DNA of 64,000 bases from Methanocella_A sp963769045 (GCA_963769045.1 CAVYKK010000026.1:1-64000), one strand, 5' to 3'. Counted from the first letter of the stretch, positions 42,154 through 50,671 are shown. The notes: a model not told the origin generated them from the letters alone. Translations and numbers: made by a program.

Positions 42154-42771
42154 ATGCAGGACCGTAAGGCCGTTATTGTGGATATCGACAATACCGTAAT
42201 GTCCTGCGACGAACGCAGGGCCGCGATCTGTTCGGGGATACTGGGCAGGCCGGTCGCGGCGAGCGAGGTCTGGCGCGATCTATACTGCTCGCAACTGCTT
42301 TCAGGATACCTGCAGGAGCAATACTTTCGCGATTTTTTGTCCACGAAGCTGATGTTCCTCGATCAGCCCTATCCGCTGGCCGCCGAGACGCTGGACATCC
42401 TGCGCGACAGGGGCGTCAAGATCATTTACCTTTCCGGCCGGTTCCGCAGCCCGGTGGACAAGGGCAGAGTCACGATCGAGTTCATGAAGAAGTACGGCCT
42501 GTACCGGGAGGGCGACGAGGCGATCTTCAAGCCTTCGGCAGACGTGCATGACTTCGACTTCAAGCGCGACGCGATCGTTAACCTCAGGCATACCTACGAC
42601 ATCCGCTGGGCCATCGACGACACGCCGCGCAGCCTGTGGGTATCCAAACTTTCGGGCATCTTTTCCGTGGGCATCACCACGAGCTATTCCCCGCTGCGCT
42701 TCCACTTTGCGGACATGATCGTCGAGGGCTGGAAGGACGTTAAAGCGCTGGTCGATTCCGGCATTCTATGA
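42154..42771 (+). CDS. HAD-superfamily hydrolase
   Basis: 205 residues from ATG 42154; GTG 42130 is an in-frame alternative. VIVDIDNTVMSC is HAD motif I (DxD), YLSGRF is motif II, and the IRWAIDDTPRS region is motif IV. It resembles small acid-phosphatase-like or polynucleotide phosphatase-like archaeal HADs. Substrate unknown. Its stop codon is the first three bases of palindrome G. Confidence 0.8.
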   Translation: MQDRKAVIVDIDNTVMSCDERRAAICSGILGRPVAASEVWRDLYCSQLLSGYLQEQYFRDFLSTKLMFLDQPYPLAAETLDILRDRGVKIIYLSGRFRSPVDKGRVTIEFMKKYGLYREGDEAIFKPSADVHDFDFKRDAIVNLRHTYDIRWAIDDTPRSLWVSKLSGIFSVGITTSYSPLRFHFADMIVEGWKDVKALVDSGIL

Positions 42772-42962
42772 GGCCTCAGAGGTTTCACGAGGTCACAGAG
42801 CTCAGCACAGAGGTCACAGAGGCCACAGAGGTATGCACAGAGGATGTTTTTGGAAGGTGACAATGCGTAGCCCTTTTCTTAAAATAACCTCTGTGTCGTC
42901 CTTTGTGACCTCTGTGACCTCCGTGCTGAGCTCTGTGACCTCTTGTAACCTCTGAGACCTCC
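42769..42962. repeat. Long palindrome G (CACAGAGGT type)
   Basis: The left arm (42769-42844, GAGGTCACAGAGCTCAGCAC) and right arm (42887-42962) are inverse copies over about 75 bases with about ten mismatches, made of CACAGAGGT words. The loop is about 42 bases. The left end coincides with the HAD gene stop (TGAGG). Confidence 0.9.
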
Positions 42963-43036
42963 ATACCGTCAAGAATACCGTAACCATTATCAGCCAAAAC
43001 GTAATTAAGACAACAAGATTTCACAGGTGTATTATT

Positions 43037-43756
43037 ATGGTTATCCAAAAAGGAGATTTCATCAAGCTCTCATACACCGGGAAGCTCGAGAACGGTACGG
43101 TGTTCGACACAACAGATGCCAATGTGGCAAAGGAATTTGGCATCTACAACGAGCAGGCCAGCTATGGCCCGGAGACGGTCGTCGTCGGCAAAGGCTTCGT
43201 TGTATCTGGCCTGGATGAGGAACTCATCGGCAAGGAAGTCGGATATCATGGCACCGTGACGGTTCCCCCGGAGAAGGGCTTCGGCCTCCGCCGCATCGAC
43301 CAGATCGAGACCATACCCGTCAAGAAGTTCAAGGAGCCTATCAGGCCCGGCGTCCGCGTGAACGTAGGCGGCCGTACCGGCACCGTGGAGAACATCGCGG
43401 GCGGACGCGCAAGGGTTAACTTCAACTCCCCGCTGGCCGGCGAGACGCTGAACTATGAGTACACGATCGACTCGATGATCGAGGGCAAGGACGAGAAGAT
43501 CGCCGCCATCCTGCGGATGTTCACGGGCAAGGACCTGGAGCACACCGTCGCGGACGGCAAGGTCACCGTAGAGGTTCCCAAGGACTTCGCGTACAACCAG
43601 CGCTGGCTGCTGGCCAAGGGTGCCATCGCGTCCGAGCTGATGGAGCTCGAGGACGTCAGCGAGGTCATTTTCCAGGAGACCTACAAGAAGGAAGAGAAGA
43701 AGGAAGCCTTCGTGCCGGAAGAAGTCCCGGCGACTGGCGAAGAGAAGAAAGAGTAA
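43037..43756 (+). CDS. FKBP-type peptidyl-prolyl isomerase, long archaeal form 1
   Basis: 239 residues. KGDFIKLSYTGKLENGTVFD is the FKBP start, VVGKGFVVSGLDEELIGKEV and GFGLRRIDQIETIPVKKF enclose the insert-in-flap chaperone domain, and RARVNFNSPLAGETLNYEY closes the FKBP core. A C-terminal domain of about 90 residues follows, ending in a Lys/Glu tail. It is a cytoplasmic folding helper with isomerase and holding activity. A second copy lies 420 bases downstream. Confidence 0.95.
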   Translation: MVIQKGDFIKLSYTGKLENGTVFDTTDANVAKEFGIYNEQASYGPETVVVGKGFVVSGLDEELIGKEVGYHGTVTVPPEKGFGLRRIDQIETIPVKKFKEPIRPGVRVNVGGRTGTVENIAGGRARVNFNSPLAGETLNYEYTIDSMIEGKDEKIAAILRMFTGKDLEHTVADGKVTVEVPKDFAYNQRWLLAKGAIASELMELEDVSEVIFQETYKKEEKKEAFVPEEVPATGEEKKE

Positions 43757-43794
43757 GCCTGATTCTTTATCCTTTTTAATTTAGATACCACAAG

Positions 43795-43814
43795 GCGGGC
43801 GAAAAGTTGCCCGC
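43795..43814. terminator. Bidirectional hairpin between FKBP 1 and a small leftward frame
   Basis: GCGGGC-GAAAAGTT-GCCCGC, followed rightward by ACTTTTGATTTT. Confidence 0.7.
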
Positions 43815-43824
43815 ACTTTTGATT

Positions 43825-43902
43825 TTAGTTTTCCCTGCCTGCCAGCGCATAAAAGATGGCGCCCAGCACGACCATGGCCAGGATTTCGACTTCTATTAGC
43901 AT
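43825..43902 (-). CDS. Candidate 25-residue membrane peptide
   Basis: From ATG 43902, with GGGGGTATC just upstream, the frame reads MLIEVEILAMVVLGAIFYAL then AGREN and stop. It has one hydrophobic helix flanked by charged ends. The downstream hairpin at 43795-43814 could end its transcript. It is shorter than usual gene-finding limits. No homologue known to me; a chance frame is possible. Confidence 0.4.
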   Translation of the reverse strand: MLIEVEILAMVVLGAIFYALAGREN

Positions 43903-44078
43903 GATACCCCCGATGTTATACGATCGCCGTGCAGCATGACGATAAACCGTTTGAGGCAACCTGCCCGGCCCAGTCGCATGTACAGCTACGTATTAGTTAT
44001 TAAAATGTAATTACATATAAACAAATATAACTTTCGTTTGTTGATTAAAAACTAAACAATTAAAATTTTCGATTTGTA

Positions 44079-44148
44079 TGGGAATATCATGGGTCAAGCT
44101 TTGGAACGTGCGTTAGACCCCCATCGTCGAAGGCTTCTTATATTCCCA
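44079..44148 (+). ncRNA. Candidate structured leader upstream of FKBP 2
   Basis: TGGGAATAT and ATATTCCCA form an outer nine-pair stem. Inside are ATGGGTC with GACCCCAT and an alternative AAGC/GCTT pairing, which gives mutually exclusive folds. It lies 29-98 bases before the FKBP 2 start. Speculative. Confidence 0.3.
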
Positions 44149-44176
44149 GAGATAAACAAGCGCAGCAGGAATCGCT

Positions 44177-44863
44177 ATGCCCATCCAGAAAGGGGATTTT
44201 ATCAGGCTGTCCTTTACCGGCAGGCTGACCGACGGCACCGTGTTCGACACGACCGACGAAAAGATCGCTAAAGAGAGCGGCATCTACGACGAGGAAAAGA
44301 AGTACAGCCCGATGGTGGTTATCGTGGGCTCCGGGTTCCTCGTGGAAGGGCTGGAGGAGGACCTGATCGGTAAAAAAGCAGGCTACAGCGGCAAGGTAAA
44401 GATTGAGCCGGCGAAAGGCTTCGGCGACCGCAGCCTCGACGCCATCGAGATCGTGCCGGTCAAGAAGTTCGAGGGCAAGGTCGAACCCGGGGAAATGGTC
44501 GAGTATAACGGCAGGGTCGGCTTCATCGAGAGCGTTGCCGGCGGCCGGGCCAAGGTGGACTACAATGAGCCGCTGGCCGGGAAAACAATAATCTATGATT
44601 ATAAGATCGAGAGCGTCATCCGGGACCGCAAAGAAAAGATCGACGCGCTGCTCCACGGCTACGTAAGCGATGAAGCGAAATTCGAGCTTAAAGACGACAC
44701 GATTAAAATCGACGTGCCAAAGGACCTCGCCATAGACGAGTCGTGGGCCGTTGGCAAGCTGCTCATCGTGCGGTTCCTGGTCAGCTCGGCCGGCGTGAAA
44801 AAGGTCATCTTCCGCGAGACCTTTACCGAAGCCGACTTCAAGGACGAGGAAGACGCCGAATAA
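44177..44863 (+). CDS. FKBP-type peptidyl-prolyl isomerase, long archaeal form 2
   Basis: 228 residues and a paralogue of the gene at 43.0 kb: KGDFIRLSFTGRLTDGTVFD, VGSGFLVEGLEEDLIGKKAG, AKGFGDRSLDAIEIVPVKKF and AKVDYNEPLAGKTIIYDY match position by position. The C-terminal domain is diverged and lacks the Lys/Glu tail. Tandem duplication followed by specialisation is likely. It has its own long upstream region. Confidence 0.93.
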   Translation: MPIQKGDFIRLSFTGRLTDGTVFDTTDEKIAKESGIYDEEKKYSPMVVIVGSGFLVEGLEEDLIGKKAGYSGKVKIEPAKGFGDRSLDAIEIVPVKKFEGKVEPGEMVEYNGRVGFIESVAGGRAKVDYNEPLAGKTIIYDYKIESVIRDRKEKIDALLHGYVSDEAKFELKDDTIKIDVPKDLAIDESWAVGKLLIVRFLVSSAGVKKVIFRETFTEADFKDEEDAE

Positions 44864-44880
44864 TTTTACATTTTTGGCCA

Positions 44881-45300
44881 ACCCGCACCACGCTGCGCTT
44901 GCGGCCACAAAGACACGAAGATATGAAGGGAACAAAGAAACAAATCGGAAAACACAAAGACGATTAAGACACAAAGGCTGTCTAACGAAAACTTTGTGCC
45001 TTATGAAACCTTCGTGTCTTAGCCATCTATTTTTATTACCCTTTGTTACCTTTGTATCTTTGTGTTAGTCATTCGCATATCTTTTTGTACAGGCGCATGA
45101 CCTTTTCGACACGAAGGCCACGAAGGCCACGATGTACACTATGTTTTAAACGTTAAGCGGCTCCCGTTGCCACTATTAATAATGGTACGTCGTGTACCTC
45201 GTGGCCATTGTGGCCTTTGTGTCGAAAAGGTCACGAGCGTAAACAACATTTCAAGAATAACTATGTCTTAGTGGCCGCAAGCGCAGCGTGATGCGGGCTA
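44881..45300. repeat. Long palindrome D (ACACAAAG type), interrupted by palindrome C
   Basis: Outer arms: ACCCGCACCACGCTGCGCTT then GCGGCCACAAAGAC on the left, and the inverse (GTCTTAGTGGCCGCAAGCGC...) on the right at 45265-45299. Inner arms contain ACACAAAGAC/ACACGAAG words and the inverse CTTTGTATCTTTGTGTTAG. Palindrome C occupies 45082-45263 inside the right arm. Confidence 0.8.
45082..45263. repeat. Long palindrome C with conserved ends, nested in D
   Basis: Starts TTTTTGTACAGGC and ends GAGCGTAAACAACATTTC, AAGAATAACTA, matching palindrome A at both ends. The arms are TGACCTTTTCGACACGAAGG and GGCCACGAAGG words with their inverse (CCTTTGTGTCGAAAAGGTCA). Confidence 0.85.
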
Positions 45301-45347
45301 ATATTCATAGAAATTAGTAAAATATTGAAAAATGTCTCAATCTGTGG

Positions 45348-45794
45348 TCAGGGTCGCAGTTCGACGATTTTTAGCGTCAGCCCCTTCGGGCACACCGCGG
45401 GCCCGTCGCCCATCACGGCGGCGATCGTGTACTTCTCGCCGTTGGCAATCCCCTGGGGATGGCACGCAGCAAAGTGCTCGCACTCCTTATCGCACTCGGG
45501 CTCCTCGTAAAGCAGCTTCGAGCCGTTGAATGCCTTCCGGGACTCGATGGCCACGATGATCGGGCAGGCGGTCACCTCGACGGCACGTACGCTGATATCG
45601 TGGAGCATGCAGTCGTGGTCCATGCCCTGACGCAGGCCGACTACGCGATATTTCTTGTTCTTGTCGAGGTTCAGGCAAGTGTTTTTCAGCTTGCATTTCT
45701 CGCACTCGCTTGCCAGCCCCCGATAGATGAACTCGCTGCCCACGGAGGCGAGCCTGCTGCCAATAAGAGTGATCGTGACATTGGGATCGGTCAT
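45348..45794 (-). CDS. UPF0179 family protein
   Basis: 148 residues from ATG 45794 (MTDPNVTITLIGSRLASVGS). CEKCKLKNTC, DHDCMLHD, TACPIIVAI and CDKECEHFAAC provide many Cys, suggesting an iron-sulfur or zinc site. The family is conserved in methanogens and other Euryarchaeota but has no assigned function. In-frame sequence upstream is hydrophobic and probably untranslated. Confidence 0.88.
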   Translation of the reverse strand: MTDPNVTITLIGSRLASVGSEFIYRGLASECEKCKLKNTCLNLDKNKKYRVVGLRQGMDHDCMLHDISVRAVEVTACPIIVAIESRKAFNGSKLLYEEPECDKECEHFAACHPQGIANGEKYTIAAVMGDGPAVCPKGLTLKIVELRP

Positions 45795-46135
45795 GTGATA
45801 TCTCCAGACCTTGATGAACATTGTTGTAATGATCAGCAGGATGTGTAATGCTATAATTCGTATAACCATAAAAATTTTCTTCTGCATGTAAAAAGGCCCT
45901 GCACTCGCCCATTTTTTCTGCGCAGGCTGGTGAATAGCCGGGGAAGAGGCCGATGTTCCCGGTAAAACCAGTTTCAGGCGATCTTCAATGGCAATCCACG
46001 ATGGTAATAATTTATCACAAGCAGGATAAGTAACATAGGCATTTTCACAGAAGTATCGTCGTTCGATGATGATGGCAAAACATATAATAAGGCATGAAGC
46101 GAATTTTTATCCGTACATTAGCGGGAGAGATACAG

Positions 46136-47386
46136 GTGGGAGCTTATGAGCTGTTCTGTCCATGGTGCAACCGGACGATGGGCGATAACTATACGCTTAG
46201 CTGTCCCTGTGATTCTCTCATAAGGACAAATTATTATGCAAAACGGCTAACAATTCGGCGGCTGCCTGGCATGTGGAAGTTCTACGACTGGCTGCCGGCC
46301 CAAGGCCATACTGAATCAGGCGGAGCTACGGTCACATACAGGAGCGAAGGCCTGGCCCGGGAGCTGGGCATAGACCTTCACGTCGCATTCAACGGCTACT
46401 GGCCGGAAAAAGGCGCGCAGATGCTGACTTGCAGCTTCAAGGAACTCGAGGCCCCGCCCACCATCGTCCGCGCGCGAGAGCACGGGGGAAAAGCGATGGT
46501 GCTCGCGTCGGCCGGCAACACGGCCCGGGCGTTCGCGTATCTTTCGACTATCACCGGCTTCCCGATGGTCATCGTGATACCCGAGCGGAATGCCGACAGG
46601 CTGTGGATACCCGGCAGAGAGCCCGGGCCGTCGGTCCGTCTGATCACGGTGAAAGATGCCGACTACAGCGACGCCATAGCGCTGGCTAACCGTATCGCAG
46701 CCGAGCCCGGAATCCTGCCAGAGGGTGGCGCGAAGAACGTGGCGCGCCGGGACGGAATGGGCACTGTGATGCTGGACGCATCGGTGACGATGAAGACGAT
46801 GCCGGATGACTACTTCCAGTCCATCGGCAGCGGCACCGGAGGCATCGCCGTATGGGAGGCCGCCATGCGCCTCCGGGACGACGGCCGCTTCGGTGCCGGG
46901 CTGCCCCGGCTGCACCTCGCGCAGAACCTGCCCTTTGCGCCAATGCTGCACGCGTGGAAAGCAGGCCGTCGCCACATCATACCGGAGCAGGACATGCCGG
47001 ACGCAAAAAAACACATAGCAGAAATGTACAGCGACGTCCTGTCGAACCGCAGCCCGCCCTATGGCATTCATGGCGGAGTATATGATGCCCTGAAGGCCAC
47101 GGACGGTACCATCTACGGAGTGACGAGGGCCGAGGCAGAAAAGGCAAAGCGGCTCTTTGAGGAACTGGAGGGCATTGACATCCTGCCGCCTGCAGCGGTG
47201 GCCGTCGCTGCAATGCTACAGGCCTGCGAGCGGGGCGCTCTTGAAGGCAGACGCGTGCTGCTGAATATTACGGGCGGCGGGCAGGAGCGGCTGGAGAGGG
47301 AAATGCCGATCTACCGGGTGCAGCCTGCACAGGAGGTCGCCGGACCGGATGCCCCGCTGGATCAGATCATGAAGGTGTTACTATGA
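46136..47386 (+). CDS. Cysteate synthase (threonine-synthase-like, PLP)
   Basis: Converts phosphoserine and sulfite to cysteate for coenzyme M. GTG 46136 (GGGAGAG upstream; MGAYELFCPWCNRTMGDNYT) is preferred to ATG 46094, which is too close to the TATA-like CATATAATAA. MLTCSFKELEAPP holds the PLP Lys, and VLASAGNTARAFAYLSTITG and GSGTGGIAVWEAAMRLRDD bind PLP phosphate. Adjacent comDE, overlapping by four bases, argues for cysteate rather than threonine. About 416 residues. Confidence 0.88.
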   Translation: MGAYELFCPWCNRTMGDNYTLSCPCDSLIRTNYYAKRLTIRRLPGMWKFYDWLPAQGHTESGGATVTYRSEGLARELGIDLHVAFNGYWPEKGAQMLTCSFKELEAPPTIVRAREHGGKAMVLASAGNTARAFAYLSTITGFPMVIVIPERNADRLWIPGREPGPSVRLITVKDADYSDAIALANRIAAEPGILPEGGAKNVARRDGMGTVMLDASVTMKTMPDDYFQSIGSGTGGIAVWEAAMRLRDDGRFGAGLPRLHLAQNLPFAPMLHAWKAGRRHIIPEQDMPDAKKHIAEMYSDVLSNRSPPYGIHGGVYDALKATDGTIYGVTRAEAEKAKRLFEELEGIDILPPAAVAVAAMLQACERGALEGRRVLLNITGGGQERLEREMPIYRVQPAQEVAGPDAPLDQIMKVLL

Positions 47387-48522
47387 TGCAACAGGGAATG
47401 AACGTCGAGCAAGGCGTAATTGACATAATGAAGGCATGCGGTATTGATACAGCGCTGACACTGCCTTGCGACCGGATGAAGAAGCTGCTGCCGCTCATAC
47501 CGCAGAACTTCCACGAGATACGCCTGATGCGAGAAGAAGGCGGCGCCGGCATCGCCGCTGGCCTGTTTATGGCAGGCCGGAAGCCGGCCATGGTCATCCA
47601 GAGCACCGGGATAGGCAACTCGCTGAACGTGCTGTCGTCGCTACAGAAGACGTACGATATGCCGTTACCGATCCTGGCCAGCTGGCGGGGCGTCTACAAA
47701 GAGAATATCCCGGCGCAGGTACACTGGGGCAAAAGCCTGCCCGGCGTCCTCGACAACATGGGCATCCCTTACATCGTCGTCGAAAAGCCGGGGGAGCTGC
47801 CTGCGGTCAAAAGCGCGATCTTCACCGCCTACGAGGAAAATACGCCATACATCGTCCTGTTCTCCCCGAAGGTCTGGGAAGGCTCGACCGCACAGGAGTT
47901 CAAGCCTGCGGTCAAGCCTGCGGCCAGGAGCTTCGATATGAACTGCAAATCGGAAGTGCCAGCCGCAACGGTATCGCGGTTCGACATGATCAAAGGCATA
48001 GTACCATACCTGCGTGATAAGATCGTGGTATCGAACATAGGCGTGCCCAGCAAGGAACTGTACGCGGCCATCGACCAGCCGACCAACTTCTACATGCTCG
48101 GCAGCTGGGGCCTGGCGACCCCGATCGGCATCGGCCTGGCCCACGGAAAGCCCGGCCGGGAAGTGATCGTCCTCGACGGCGACGGCAGCATCCTGTTCGA
48201 GCCCAACGGCCTCGGCATGGCCGCGCAGGAACGCCAGGAAAACCTGACCATCGTGGCCTTTGACAACAGCGCCCACGGCTCCACCGGCAACCAGCCGACC
48301 TATTCGTCGGAGATGGACCTGAGCCTGCTGGCCAGGGCCTACGGCTTCCGCAATACAGCGGTGGCAGCCACGCCGCAGGAGCTGCTGAAAGCCCTCGAAG
48401 CGAAAGGCAAGGGCCCACGGTTCATCCACGTGCCCGTGCTGGCACAGAACGCTACTGTGCCCGACATACCGAAGCCGCCGGTGCAGATTAAAAAGGAGTT
48501 CATGGCCGCCATACAGCGGTGA
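47383..48522 (+). CDS. comDE: Sulfopyruvate decarboxylase, fused alpha and beta subunits
   Basis: 379 residues; Met residues 2 and 6 are alternative starts. It decarboxylates 3-sulfopyruvate to sulfoacetaldehyde in coenzyme M synthesis with thiamine diphosphate. The first half is ComD-like (EIRLMREEGGAGIAAGLFMA). The second is ComE-like with the ThDP motif VLDGDGSILFEPNGLGMAAQ and ending near IVAFDN. In some methanogens these are two proteins. It is coupled to cysteate synthase by an ATGA overlap. Confidence 0.92.
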   Translation: MMQQGMNVEQGVIDIMKACGIDTALTLPCDRMKKLLPLIPQNFHEIRLMREEGGAGIAAGLFMAGRKPAMVIQSTGIGNSLNVLSSLQKTYDMPLPILASWRGVYKENIPAQVHWGKSLPGVLDNMGIPYIVVEKPGELPAVKSAIFTAYEENTPYIVLFSPKVWEGSTAQEFKPAVKPAARSFDMNCKSEVPAATVSRFDMIKGIVPYLRDKIVVSNIGVPSKELYAAIDQPTNFYMLGSWGLATPIGIGLAHGKPGREVIVLDGDGSILFEPNGLGMAAQERQENLTIVAFDNSAHGSTGNQPTYSSEMDLSLLARAYGFRNTAVAATPQELLKALEAKGKGPRFIHVPVLAQNATVPDIPKPPVQIKKEFMAAIQR

Positions 48523-48602
48523 GTCGAGCGGTACGCAAACCCGAAACGTTTAAGTACGTTGAAGTATATGAGTGATGCTGCACCAGAGCGGGTGTAATTA
48601 AT

Positions 48603-48694
48603 CCCGCCCTAGCTTAGCCTGGTTAGAGCGGTCGGCTGTAGACCTTACGACTGCGGAAACCGACAGGTCCCCGATTCGAATTCGGGGGGCGGGA
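48603..48694 (+). tRNA. tRNA-Tyr (GTA) with a 17-base intron
   Basis: CCCGCCC pairs with GGGCGGG. The anticodon stem is GTCGG/CCGAC. Between them CTGTAG is followed by extra bases; 24 bases where 7 are expected means a 17-base intron at the canonical 37/38 site. The T arm is CCCGA-TTCGAAT-TCGGG. CCA is not encoded. Confidence 0.9.
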
Positions 48695-48702
48695 CATCAA
48701 AT

Positions 48703-48775
48703 GCTCGGATAGTGTAGAGGCCTATCATGGGGCCCTGTCGAGGCTCCGACTCGGGTTCAAATCCCGATCCGAGCG
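48703..48775 (+). tRNA. tRNA-Asp (GTC)
   Basis: GCTCGGA pairs with TCCGAGC. The anticodon loop CTGTCGA sits on a GGGCC/GGCTC stem. The T arm is TCGGG-TTCAAAT-CCCGA. It lies eight bases after tRNA-Tyr, so the two are probably one transcript. Confidence 0.93.
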
Positions 48776-48789
48776 CTTCAACAGTTTTA

Positions 48790-49080
48790 GAAAGGGCGAC
48801 GGGAAAACCTTTCCAAGAGGTTTTCCCTGATCGCGACATCAAACACATGTGCCGAAGGCACCGTTTTTAGGATCGTTTTTGAAGGTGCTGGTTTTCGCGG
48901 GGCTCCCGGGGGGGCCTTGTTCCAAAAAGGCCCCCCTGGGTCACGACACCGGACGCCTGCGCTGAAAGCGCAAATTGTTATGTTTTTGAAGGGGTGCAAG
49001 GGGGGACTTTTTCCCAAAAAGTCCCCCCTGTACACATGCCTGGATAACAATTCTTCCCAAAAAGTCCCCCCTGTACACCT
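48790..49080. repeat. Degenerate array of strong hairpins downstream of tRNA-Asp
   Basis: About three units of roughly 110-120 bases, each with GACATC/GACACC, a GTTTTTGAAGG word and a strong hairpin: GGGAAAACC..GGTTTTCCC, GGGGGGGCC..GGCCCCCC, GGGGGGACTTTTTCCCAAAA (partner AGTCCCCCC). A shorter copy of the last right arm with CTGTACAC follows at 49057. Confidence 0.7.
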
Positions 49081-49125
49081 TGCCTAAAAACAATGATCAT
49101 AGCGCTTTCCATGCTTTTCGACACC

Positions 49126-49160
49126 AGCCTGGCGAGCGCTCGCGTGTGCGCGCGATAACA
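49126..49160. repeat. Short CG-alternating repeat 4
   Basis: GGCGAGCGCTCGCGTGTGCG then CGCGATAAC; inverse and slightly degenerate form of the consensus, in the 505-base gap after tRNA-Asp. Confidence 0.55.
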
Positions 49161-49280
49161 GGCAGATTTCTCTGTCGCCTGTTCGAAGACGTTTTTCAGG
49201 GAAAGTCCCCCGGGTTGTTTTTATCCATACCATGAAACACATACCGATTGGTATATTATCCCGGAACCCAATCGTTATTC

Positions 49281-49730
49281 ATGACCAGCACCAGCAAGAA
49301 ACCGGCAGCGACAAAACTGAAGCCTGAAGTTCCTCTCATCGAGAAGGACATCGTCATCAAGGCCCCTGTCGAGAAGGTCTGGGCTGCCCTCACCGACCAG
49401 AAGACCATCGGTGCCTGGATGGACGACGACAGTGTCAAAGTCAACCTGAAAGTCGGCGGTAAGTATGCACTCTTCGGCGGCGTCACCACCGGGAAAATCA
49501 CGGCAATCGAAAAGCCCTCGTTGCTGGAGTACACCTGGCGGCAGGGCGAATGGGAGAAGAGCGACCCTGATACGCTCGTCCGCTGGGAGCTGAAGCCGGA
49601 AGGTAAAAAGACCAGGCTCCGCCTCGTCCATAGTCAGTTTGCAGACCGCCAGAACAGGGATGACCATGACGAAGGCTGGGATGTCTATTTCCTGGGCCCC
49701 ATGAAGGAATGGCTCGAAGATAAGAAATAA
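49281..49730 (+). CDS. AHSA1/SRPBCC-domain protein
   Basis: 149 residues from ATG 49281. IEKDIVIKAPVEKVWAALTD and TIGAWMDDDSVKVNLKVGGK start the helix-grip fold. LEYTWRQGEWEKSDPDTLVR and TRLRLVHSQFADRQNRDDHD with EGWDVYFLGPMKEWLE are typical of the AHSA1 (activator of Hsp90-like) subgroup. Binds an unknown hydrophobic ligand or protein partner. Confidence 0.88.
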   Translation: MTSTSKKPAATKLKPEVPLIEKDIVIKAPVEKVWAALTDQKTIGAWMDDDSVKVNLKVGGKYALFGGVTTGKITAIEKPSLLEYTWRQGEWEKSDPDTLVRWELKPEGKKTRLRLVHSQFADRQNRDDHDEGWDVYFLGPMKEWLEDKK

Positions 49731-49799
49731 ACGCCTTTTTTAATTTTACCTTTCAGCTCGCGCAATAGCTATAATACGCCTGATGCTGACTATAGGATA

Positions 49800-50519
49800 A
49801 TGCCTGCCACCTGCCGCATTGACACGGAAAAGTACAAAGCCGTCCTCTTTGACCTCGACGGCGTGATCACGGACACCATGGGCCTGCACTATGAAGCCTA
49901 TCGCCAGGCGTTTGCGAAATACGGCATCCATGTCACCCCGCTGGAGATCTACCGTACAGAGGGGATGCCTTCGATGGAGGTGGGCAAGGCTATCGTCAAA
50001 GAAAAAGGCGCGAACCTGTCAGGTGAGCTGGTTAAAAAGCTGATCGATGACAAGCGTGAGATTTACCGTGCGCTGGCTGCGAAGGATGCTAAGACGTTCC
50101 CCGGAGTGCCGGAGACGTTGCGAATGCTCCGGGAGAACGGCATTAAGCTGGCGCTGATCACCGGCAGTAACGCGAAGTCCGCGGCCGGAGTCATCAGAGA
50201 AGTCGGCCTGGAAGGAGCGTTCGATGTCATAGTGACAGGCGACGACACCGCGAGGGGCAAGCCGTACCCGGACCCGTACCTGAAGGGCATGGAGCGACTC
50301 GGCATCCCGCCCGACAAATGCGTTGTAGTGGAAAATGCACCCCTCGGGATACAGGCGGCAAAGGCATCCGGTGCCGGCTACGTGATCGCCGTGACGACGA
50401 CGCTGCCGGAGCAATACCTTAAAGGCGCCGACGATGTCATGCAATCGTTCGCGGACATCGAGGGCTGCCTGGCCCGGCGGCTCGGGAAACAGGCGACCGG
50501 TCATCAGCCATCCATATGA
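49800..50519 (+). CDS. HAD-superfamily phosphatase (beta-phosphoglucomutase-like)
   Basis: 239 residues. AVLFDLDGVITDTMGLHYEA is motif I with the cap-domain start, ALITGSNAKSAAG is motif II, and RGKPYPDPYLKGMERLGI with VVVENAPLGIQAAKASGAGY carry motifs III and IV. DGVITD/DPYLK spacing matches the phosphoglucomutase/phosphatase subgroup. Sugar phosphate substrates are likely, but the exact one is open. Confidence 0.9.
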   Translation: MPATCRIDTEKYKAVLFDLDGVITDTMGLHYEAYRQAFAKYGIHVTPLEIYRTEGMPSMEVGKAIVKEKGANLSGELVKKLIDDKREIYRALAAKDAKTFPGVPETLRMLRENGIKLALITGSNAKSAAGVIREVGLEGAFDVIVTGDDTARGKPYPDPYLKGMERLGIPPDKCVVVENAPLGIQAAKASGAGYVIAVTTTLPEQYLKGADDVMQSFADIEGCLARRLGKQATGHQPSI

Positions 50520-50671
50520 GAAACCGATAACTTATGTTCATGAAATCGAACAAACGTTTATTTCAATAGTTTGGAGAATCATAGTATTATAAAAACAAAT
50601 AAAAACAATTTGGAGGGGCCCAGGGAGACAAAGATTTTTATATGTGTTATATTGATTGATTATTGGGGGTT

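Noticed and set aside
48645..49050. Leftward frames over the tRNAs and hairpin array
   Set aside because: They run through tRNA genes and repeats.
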